Origin: Candidatus Moraniibacteriota bacterium
GTDB lineage: Bacteria; Patescibacteriota; Minisyncoccia; JAHIHE01; JAGLIN01
NCBI GenBank assembly: GCA_030641185.1
Contig: DAOWHY010000019.1
Span: 1-18,637 of the forward strand
Length of the DNA stretch: 18,637 nucleotides
Direction: 5' to 3'
Under the pieces are notes generated by a model that saw nothing but the letters and a program-made list of their open reading frames with translations, was not told where the DNA came from and made no database searches. This document shows positions 13,411 to 18,637 of the stretch, one piece after another (the first letter of the stretch is position 1; the number at the start of each line of letters is the position of its first letter). The translations under genes and the position numbers were made by a program.

Positions 13411-13713
13411 TCAATCAAGATCAAAATCTTTGTCTAAAAGAATTTCCTCAATAACCCGCCATTCGCTATCTAACACCTTGTCGTGTTTTTCAAGCAATAA
13501 TGACTTAAGCAAAAGTTTTACTTCTTTCTGAGTTATTTGCGTTCCGACTTTTGACTTGAGTTCTTCCATCTTTTCTTCAAACGCCTCCACGGCATATCTT
13601 ATTTTTTCAGTCCGAACATTCGGTAATTTTCCTTCGTCCTTAGCGTTAATCAAAGCGTCCTTAATCAAATTAACTTTGATATATCCTCCTGACTTGTATA
13701 GTTTGTTTGTCAT
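13411..13713 (-). CDS. Hypothetical protein encoded before the translin-like gene
   Basis: A 100-residue soluble, mostly helical protein that starts MTNKLYKSGGYIKVNLIKDA and ends with an acidic tail (KDFDLD). The YIKVNLIKDALINA segment followed by charged helices could be a small nucleotide- or nucleic-acid-binding fold (the strand-then-helices pattern recalls ATP-cone or winged-helix domains), but no motif is decisive. It sits between the lamin-tail gene and the translin-like gene with gaps of 54 and 44 nt, so it is probably transcribed with the latter. I do not recognise the family. Confidence 0.65.
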   Translation of the reverse strand: MTNKLYKSGGYIKVNLIKDALINAKDEGKLPNVRTEKIRYAVEAFEEKMEELKSKVGTQITQKEVKLLLKSLLLEKHDKVLDSEWRVIEEILLDKDFDLD

Positions 13714-13767
13714 AGTTTTTTTGGTTAAAATTTAAATTGATTATTTAATATTTAATTCTCACTCAAT

Positions 13768-16245
13768 TTACTTTTTATTTTTAACTATCCTAATTCTCCC
13801 CCAATCAACCAAAATCAAAAAGCCTATTATGATTATTATACCATAGAAAATAAAATCGCCCTTATTATTTTCTTCTTCAATATTTTCCTGGACAGTTGAG
13901 ATATCAGCCGCTTGCGCCGCTCCGGTTACTCTGCTCAATTTTACATCTCCCTGAAACCTCGGTAAAATTCTGTATCCCGAAGAAGTTTGGCTTACTTGTC
14001 CGGTAATTACCATCCAGTCGCCTTTTTTTATTTTCGGTTTAATAATTCCTGTTTGCGGTTTTATATAGATTTTTACTTCTCCATTTCCATCATCAAGATA
14101 AAATACATCGTTTTTTGTTCGCGCAACTTTTCCTTCAACAGTTATCAGACATCCTTCAAATGCCTCATTTATATTGCCCGTTGAAATGATTTTTGACTCA
14201 ACTAAGTTATCGCTGTTTATAATTTTCACATCCTCACTTTTATCAATCAAAATTCTCTTTTCTCCTCCTATTTCCGAAATCTTGCCGATTATTTCAATTT
14301 CATCGCCAACATTTAAATTTGGAATTTCATCCTCGTAGCTATAAACCTGAATTCCGCTTCCGGAAATATAGAAAGCTTTATTTGAAAATATTCCCGGCGG
14401 CGTGGAAACAATTCCGCTGGTTTTTATTCTTGAGTATTTTGTAAAATGCTCTATATCTTTCAAATCAACTTCCACATAATCTAAGTTTAAATTTTCTTCG
14501 TCTCCGTAACCATCTTCAAATTCTTCATCCACAAAATATTCCTCGTCTGAATAATAATCTGAATAATCCTGCGCGTTATATTCCACTATATTATTTCTAT
14601 TAACATTTGCATTTCTATTTTCTTCTTCAGGAGTGATCACAGAACTCCAGAACCAACTATCATCTTTAGCTAAATTATACGACAGACCCTCATCCGCTTT
14701 TTCGTATTTTATTTTATCAACAACCGTTCCGTCTGACCAAAGAACATTAATTTCATCGCCAGTATTATTAAGCGCGATTTTCGTGCAAGCGGCATCAAAT
14801 ATTTTATAGCTTCTCGCTTTTATAATTTCATTTTCTATAAGATACGCCTTGCTTCCCTTTTCCAAAATATCATCAATCATCCAGCCGCTTAAATTAACAT
14901 CACGATCAGAGTCATTATACAACTCTATCCACTCATAACTGCCATTTCTATTATCTCTCCCTTCCGAATTCGGATAAATTTCAGAAATTATTATTTTATC
15001 CGAAAAATCAAAATCGTCGCCGTCAATTCTCCCTTTCACAAAGGGGGCGGGGGGGATTTCGCCGTCGTCATCGTTGTTACCGCTTTCTGTTTCATTATCT
15101 TTTTCTTCATCCGCTTCTTCCTCAACTTCAATAATATTCCCCCTTCCCGGCGTCGGCCTCAATGTCCAGACCCAATTTTTATTTCCATCTAAAGCAAACG
15201 CTTGTTCTTCTAAAGCCGCGCCGCTTATTTGAGTTTCGTTGATAATGTTTTCGTTTTTATTTCTTAAAATAATTCCATCTCCCGAATTGTTCAGAGCTAT
15301 TCTCGTCTCATCGCTATAAAACGCTTTATATTTTCTCGCGCCCATTTTAACTCCGTCCGGAATTACAAACTTTTTTACGCTACCCATTTTATCTTCCAGT
15401 GTCCAACCACCCAAATCAACTTCTGCATCGCCATTATTATATATCTCAATAAATTCATTATCTCTATCGCTATCCTCTGGATTTGGCAAAAACTCCGTGA
15501 TAATTATTTTATTCCCCTCTTGAGAGGGGCTGGGGTGTGTTTCGTCGTCGTCTCCCCCTTCCGCAAAGGGGGCAGGGGGGATTTCGCCGTCGTCATCATT
15601 ATTATTATCTACGGAAACATCCTGATTATTAATAAAACCTGAATTCCGCGGCTCAGGGTTATTCTGTAAAACAAAATCATTTTTGTTATTATTTGTATCT
15701 TGAACAGCGCCATTAGTATTTATTCTCTCTAAACTCTGCTTATTTTCCGGATTATTCATTACAGCTTCGCTTTCAAAATCGCTCGCCTCGCCCCAACCAA
15801 TTTTATCAATTAAATTTCCGTTATGATCGTAAAGTAAAACTGTATTGTCGGCGGCCAAAAACATATTCGTTGTATATTCATCATCCGCAAGAATATTTCC
15901 CTGATAACATTTTTCTGTTTTGCTCTCTCCGCAATTGGCTCGCGGCGCGATTAAAAAATAGCTCCGCGCCGGAATTATCCCTTCAATATTATTTAAAACA
16001 TTACTCTCGCTCCCGCTTTTCGTCTTTTTCTTTATATCCCAGTTCTCAAGATTTATTTCTGAATTATTTGGATTATATAATTCTATAAACTCGTCATAAA
16101 CTGTTTCTCCGCCGATTTGAATTTCGCTGATGACGGGATGATCTATATTATTATTCGCCGAAATAAAATTACCAAACGCAAAAAAACTCCCGCAGAGAAA
16201 AAGGGAAGTTATAAAAATATAAATGATTTTTTTATTTTTGTTCAT
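13768..16245 (-). CDS. Secreted lamin-tail-domain surface protein with C-terminal anchor
   Basis: An 825-residue protein. Residues 1-30 are a signal peptide. Three lamin-tail domains follow, each recognisable from an ISEI/ITEF opening, an (E)FIEL/WIELYN core and an L(E/G/S)xW strand (about residues 38-155, 247-370 and 415-530). Acidic Asp/Asn-rich linkers separate them. Residues about 600-775 hold two beta-rich, OB-like segments (TSGIVSTPPGIF... and VEGKVARTKNDVFYLDDGNGEVKIYI). A single hydrophobic helix (IFYGIIIIIGFLILV, near 800) and a basic KNKK tail anchor it in the membrane. Lamin-tail domains in bacteria occur in exported proteins and nucleases; no nuclease domain is visible here. The linkers contain peptides encoded by palindromic DNA repeats. 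A surface adhesive or structural role is inferred. Confidence 0.85.
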   Translation of the reverse strand: MNKNKKIIYIFITSLFLCGSFFAFGNFISANNNIDHPVISEIQIGGETVYDEFIELYNPNNSEINLENWDIKKKTKSGSESNVLNNIEGIIPARSYFLIAPRANCGESKTEKCYQGNILADDEYTTNMFLAADNTVLLYDHNGNLIDKIGWGEASDFESEAVMNNPENKQSLERINTNGAVQDTNNNKNDFVLQNNPEPRNSGFINNQDVSVDNNNDDDGEIPPAPFAEGGDDDETHPSPSQEGNKIIITEFLPNPEDSDRDNEFIEIYNNGDAEVDLGGWTLEDKMGSVKKFVIPDGVKMGARKYKAFYSDETRIALNNSGDGIILRNKNENIINETQISGAALEEQAFALDGNKNWVWTLRPTPGRGNIIEVEEEADEEKDNETESGNNDDDGEIPPAPFVKGRIDGDDFDFSDKIIISEIYPNSEGRDNRNGSYEWIELYNDSDRDVNLSGWMIDDILEKGSKAYLIENEIIKARSYKIFDAACTKIALNNTGDEINVLWSDGTVVDKIKYEKADEGLSYNLAKDDSWFWSSVITPEEENRNANVNRNNIVEYNAQDYSDYYSDEEYFVDEEFEDGYGDEENLNLDYVEVDLKDIEHFTKYSRIKTSGIVSTPPGIFSNKAFYISGSGIQVYSYEDEIPNLNVGDEIEIIGKISEIGGEKRILIDKSEDVKIINSDNLVESKIISTGNINEAFEGCLITVEGKVARTKNDVFYLDDGNGEVKIYIKPQTGIIKPKIKKGDWMVITGQVSQTSSGYRILPRFQGDVKLSRVTGAAQAADISTVQENIEEENNKGDFIFYGIIIIIGFLILVDWGRIRIVKNKK
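15039..15075. repeat. G-rich repeat inside the lamin-tail gene, copy 1
   Basis: AAAGGGGGCGGGGGGGATTT plus flanking bases recur almost exactly at 15564-15600. The unit encodes the linker peptide DDDGEIPPAPF in frame. It carries a small inverted repeat on its 5' side (CCCTTT...AAAGGG). Confidence 0.8.
15514..15529. repeat. CCCCTC palindrome inside the lamin-tail gene
   Basis: CCCCTC-TTGA-GAGGGG is a perfect hairpin followed by CTGGGGTGTG. It encodes the peptide THPSPSQEGN in the linker after the first lamin-tail domain, in frame. It differs from the G-rich repeat next to it and looks like a second family of short palindromes. Confidence 0.65.
15564..15600. repeat. G-rich repeat inside the lamin-tail gene, copy 2
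   Basis: This is the second copy of the unit at 15039-15075, with two substitutions. Preceded by CCCCCTT, it forms a hairpin (CCCCCTT...AAGGGGG). It again encodes DDDGEIPPAPF in frame, in the linker between the first and second lamin-tail domains. Confidence 0.8.
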
Positions 16246-16305
16246 CTTGATTATGATTTAAATTTGCCTACTTTTTGAAACTACTTTCAGTTTTGGAGTT
16301 TTTTG

Positions 16306-17214
16306 TTAAGAAACCATATCAAAAAACAAATTTTCAAACCCTTTTGTATTCAACCAAAAGTTTCTTGGATTATTTTTCAGATATTTTTTGATTTCTTTGC
16401 GTTGTGTCTTCAATTTATCTCCGCATTTTTTATTATCCAAAAGAACATTGGAATAATTTCCATCTAAAAACGCAATATAAAAAATATCTTCTCTTTTTTC
16501 TTTTAAATTTGTTATTTCAATAAGCTCTGCTATTTGCTTGTCTTGTCCTCCGCCAGAAGTATTTAAATGTTTTGCCTCAACAATAAATATTTTTTTGTTA
16601 ATTTTAATAATTAAATCCAAGTCTTTATTTTGCTTTTTAGTTTTTATTTTAATATTTAATCTATCTCGAACATTTTTTAAACTAAAAACTTTAGAAAATT
16701 GAACAACACATTTCTTTCCTGTAGAAAAATCGTTCCAAGTTTTAGCTTCGCTAAAACCAAGTTTTTGCAAAATTGAAAGTAGTTTTATTTCTCCGCACTT
16801 ACCTTTTTTTCTTGAAGAATTCGAATCTAAAATTGCCTGAATCCACTCTTCTGGCACAATTTCATTTAAGACTCTTTTCTTAAAATACCTTTCTGTAATT
16901 TTTTTAAGCAGATCAATATCATTTTTTACGGAATCTAAGATATTATCACAAGCATTTACAAAACAAACAAACTCCGAACAATTTGAAGTACTGCATAAAA
17001 CTTTTTGCAATTCGCAAAAATATTTATCTACTATCTTTGCCTCTTCTTTCCTGTTTTGTAATGTTTTTATAGTAATCAAAATATTTTTAATTTCTTTTGT
17101 GTTTGAAATATATTTTTTTAAGTCTGGGTGTTTATTGTCAAAAACATAAAACTTGTCTAAAAGTTTTTCTGGATTTTGCTGTGATATTTTAAAATAATAC
17201 TGATTGTTTTTCAT
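16306..17214 (-). CDS. Type II restriction endonuclease, PD-(D/E)XK fold
   Basis: A 302-residue protein with a helical N-terminal half and a nuclease core. Conserved-looking GKCGEIKLLSILQKLGF (138-154) leads to DLDLIIKINKKIFIVEAKH (198-216), which gives the PD-(D/E)XK metal site: Asp200, then Glu213-Ala-Lys215. NTSGGGQDKQIAEL follows, like the glycine-rich segment after the active site in several restriction enzymes. Its start lies 26 nt inside the end of the methyltransferase gene, so the two are translationally coupled, which places it as the cognate endonuclease. The recognition sequence cannot be read from this. The gene is very AT-rich even for this window. Confidence 0.82.
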   Translation of the reverse strand: MKNNQYYFKISQQNPEKLLDKFYVFDNKHPDLKKYISNTKEIKNILITIKTLQNRKEEAKIVDKYFCELQKVLCSTSNCSEFVCFVNACDNILDSVKNDIDLLKKITERYFKKRVLNEIVPEEWIQAILDSNSSRKKGKCGEIKLLSILQKLGFSEAKTWNDFSTGKKCVVQFSKVFSLKNVRDRLNIKIKTKKQNKDLDLIIKINKKIFIVEAKHLNTSGGGQDKQIAELIEITNLKEKREDIFYIAFLDGNYSNVLLDNKKCGDKLKTQRKEIKKYLKNNPRNFWLNTKGFENLFFDMVS

Positions 17215-18325
17215 GTTTTTTTTGATAAAGATAATTTAAAAATTTATAAGTTAAATCAAAAGAAATTCTTTTGCGATTGTTATCGCGAAAATTTGTAAGA
17301 AAAAAGGAGAAATATTTTTGCCTATTTTCATCCAGCTCTTGATTAAATTCTTGCATTAATATTTCTTGTTCTTGAATTGGAACTTCATGTTTAAAAATTA
17401 AATAGGCCATATTGCGTGATGTGTTTTTTCCAACAAGCCCAGCAATATCATACTTTCTTATATCTTCAAGTTGAATTTTTTTTCCGTTCTTGCTATCAAT
17501 TGCTCTTAAAAATAAAATATTCTTTTCCAATATTTTCTTTATACTTTGACTTACAGAAAAAGTTTTTTTATCCTTAATGTTTTGTAGAGCCATTTCTATT
17601 TTATATTCACCTGATTGTAAATAATCTTCTGTTAAACGAAAAATACCCAAATCATTTTTTACTTCTTTTATTTTACTTAAAAAACTGCCCCCTAATTGCC
17701 AGCCAAACCTTTTTTCAATAACAAAAGGAGTTTTTTCTCTCTGGGGTAAAATCGTAGCTGTAATTTTATTTTTTTCTGTGTAACATTTTTTTTTCTTAAA
17801 GTAAAAAGAGACTACATTATAAGTCGTATCTTCAAAAACCTGTTCGGAAAAAATATTTAATTTTACTATTTCAAATTTTTCAAAAAATAAATTCCTAATC
17901 CTTTTGGAATTCTCCGCTGATAAAAAATTAAGGGGGACAATTAAAATTCCTTCCTCGCAATTGAGAATTGAAAAAACAGAAACCTGATATAAATCTTCAA
18001 AGCAAGAATTAATCCCTGAAAAAAATCTTTCCTTTGTTTTTTTATCTGCCTTATTCTTGTGTAAATATGGCGGATTAGTGCAAACAAATTTATATTTTTT
18101 AGGGTTATTTAAAGAATCATTACAAAAAACCTTTTTATTATCGCAATATTTTTTATCACAATCAAACCCTGTAATTTTTTTACAGTTATTTTTTTCCGCC
18201 CATCTAAACAAATCCTGATTTCCAGCAAAAGGATCAACAATTTCTTTATTTCCAATAAACTTTTCAAATCCTTGCAGAATATAGTCAGAATTTGTAGTAA
18301 AAAATTGTCCGAGTTGAGTTTTCAT
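17189..18325 (-). CDS. Type II N6-adenine DNA methyltransferase
   Basis: A 378-residue enzyme. GQFFT (6-10) is the amino-terminal motif X of gamma-type adenine methyltransferases, DPFAGNQDLF (31-40) is the SAM-binding motif I, GFDCD (53-57) is motif II and NPPY (84-87) is the catalytic motif IV that holds the flipped adenine. Residues about 200-370 are a variable target-recognition region. It methylates the N6 of adenine in the site cut by its partner and so protects the host genome. It is the first gene of the pair and overlaps the endonuclease gene by 26 nt. The start at GQFFT-proximal ATG 18325 fits the family. Its AT-richness suggests recent acquisition. Confidence 0.9.
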   Translation of the reverse strand: MKTQLGQFFTTNSDYILQGFEKFIGNKEIVDPFAGNQDLFRWAEKNNCKKITGFDCDKKYCDNKKVFCNDSLNNPKKYKFVCTNPPYLHKNKADKKTKERFFSGINSCFEDLYQVSVFSILNCEEGILIVPLNFLSAENSKRIRNLFFEKFEIVKLNIFSEQVFEDTTYNVVSFYFKKKKCYTEKNKITATILPQREKTPFVIEKRFGWQLGGSFLSKIKEVKNDLGIFRLTEDYLQSGEYKIEMALQNIKDKKTFSVSQSIKKILEKNILFLRAIDSKNGKKIQLEDIRKYDIAGLVGKNTSRNMAYLIFKHEVPIQEQEILMQEFNQELDENRQKYFSFFLTNFRDNNRKRISFDLTYKFLNYLYQKKHEKQSVLF

Positions 18326-18391
18326 AATTGAATAATTTTATTAACCTACCCCCACTCTACCACTCCCAACCCAAAAAATCAAACTTAGTAT

Positions 18392-18637
18392 TCAATCTAT
18401 TCCCCTCTTCCTCAACTTCCCAACCTCCTCCTTAGAAATCCCTCCGATAAAATAAATCGCAGGGAGATAAACAGCAACGCCTATTATTGCTAAATAGAAA
18501 ATATTTAAATAACTGAAATAATTTAAAACTAACGCCATCAGCAAAGACGCCAGCAAGGCTTTAAATAAAATTTTAAAAGACGGGAGGAAATTTATTGTTT
18601 TATAAATTACATAAATCATCAAACCAGTAACCAAAAA
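18392..18637 (-). CDS. C-terminal end of a probable polysaccharide flippase (partial)
   Basis: The frame is open from the right edge of the window (81 codons visible) to a TGA at 18392. It encodes two hydrophobic helices (ILFKALLASLLMALVLNYF and FYLAIIGVAVYLPAIYFIGG) followed by SKEEVGKLRKR. Paired helices with a short charged tail of the form GGISKEE-xxxLRKR are typical of the end of MATE-like O-antigen and polysaccharide flippases (Wzx or MurJ-like), which move lipid-linked sugars across the inner membrane. Only the last two helices can be seen, so the assignment is tentative. It is separated by 66 nt from the methyltransferase gene. Confidence 0.5.
   Translation of the reverse strand, partial: FLVTGLMIYVIYKTINFLPSFKILFKALLASLLMALVLNYFSYLNIFYLAIIGVAVYLPAIYFIGGISKEEVGKLRKRGID

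Noticed and set aside
15039..15600. CRISPR-like or integron-like repeats
   Set aside because: Only two copies, unevenly spaced, and inside an open reading frame.

Overview
The window looks like AT-rich chromosomal DNA from an uncultured bacterium, most likely a member of the Candidate Phyla Radiation (Patescibacteria), possibly Parcubacteria-like. That placement is inferred from gene content (lamin-tail surface protein, DUF192, TrmB-type regulator, bacterial translin, many small hypothetical proteins), from how few starts have a clear Shine-Dalgarno, and from several kinds of short palindromic repeat. Genes end at TAA, TAG and, once, TGA, so nothing suggests recoded UGA. Almost every gene is on the minus strand. 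The exception is a two-cassette island on the plus strand at about 8.58-9.82 kb. No tRNA, rRNA or CRISPR array was seen.

Reading in the direction of minus-strand transcription (right to left): the end of a probable polysaccharide flippase (cut by the window edge); a type II restriction-modification pair (N6-adenine methyltransferase overlapping a PD-(D/E)XK nuclease); an 825-residue secreted lamin-tail protein; a 100-residue unknown next to a translin/TRAX-like ribonuclease candidate; a DUF192 protein; a membrane protein with a bactofilin-like beta-repeat ectodomain; and yebC. After the plus-strand island come a TrmB-type regulator and ruvC, then a 7TM protein of the transglutaminase-associated kind. 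A tight operon follows: an ATP-grasp ligase fused to a retropepsin-like domain, a gluzincin metalloprotease, a Clp-fold serine proteinase of the SDH type (apparently frameshifted) and a 63-residue protein, closed by a terminator. Last are an MFS transporter and an acidic hypothetical protein cut by the left edge.

Two parts stand out. The first is the plus-strand island: a strong promoter, then two tandem units. Each unit has a conserved structured leader, a strong Shine-Dalgarno, a small helical (HEAT-like) protein gene and a terminator sharing an identical 23-nt block. The first coding region is also packed with consecutive near-perfect hairpins. The island's promoter diverges from a consensus promoter for the TrmB-type regulator, and a perfect 13-bp inverted repeat lies between them. 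I do not recognise this RNA/protein unit. The second is the ligase/retropepsin/metalloprotease/Clp-fold proteinase operon next to a 7TM protein, which looks like a peptide-ligation and proteolysis module at the membrane. Both functional readings are inferences.
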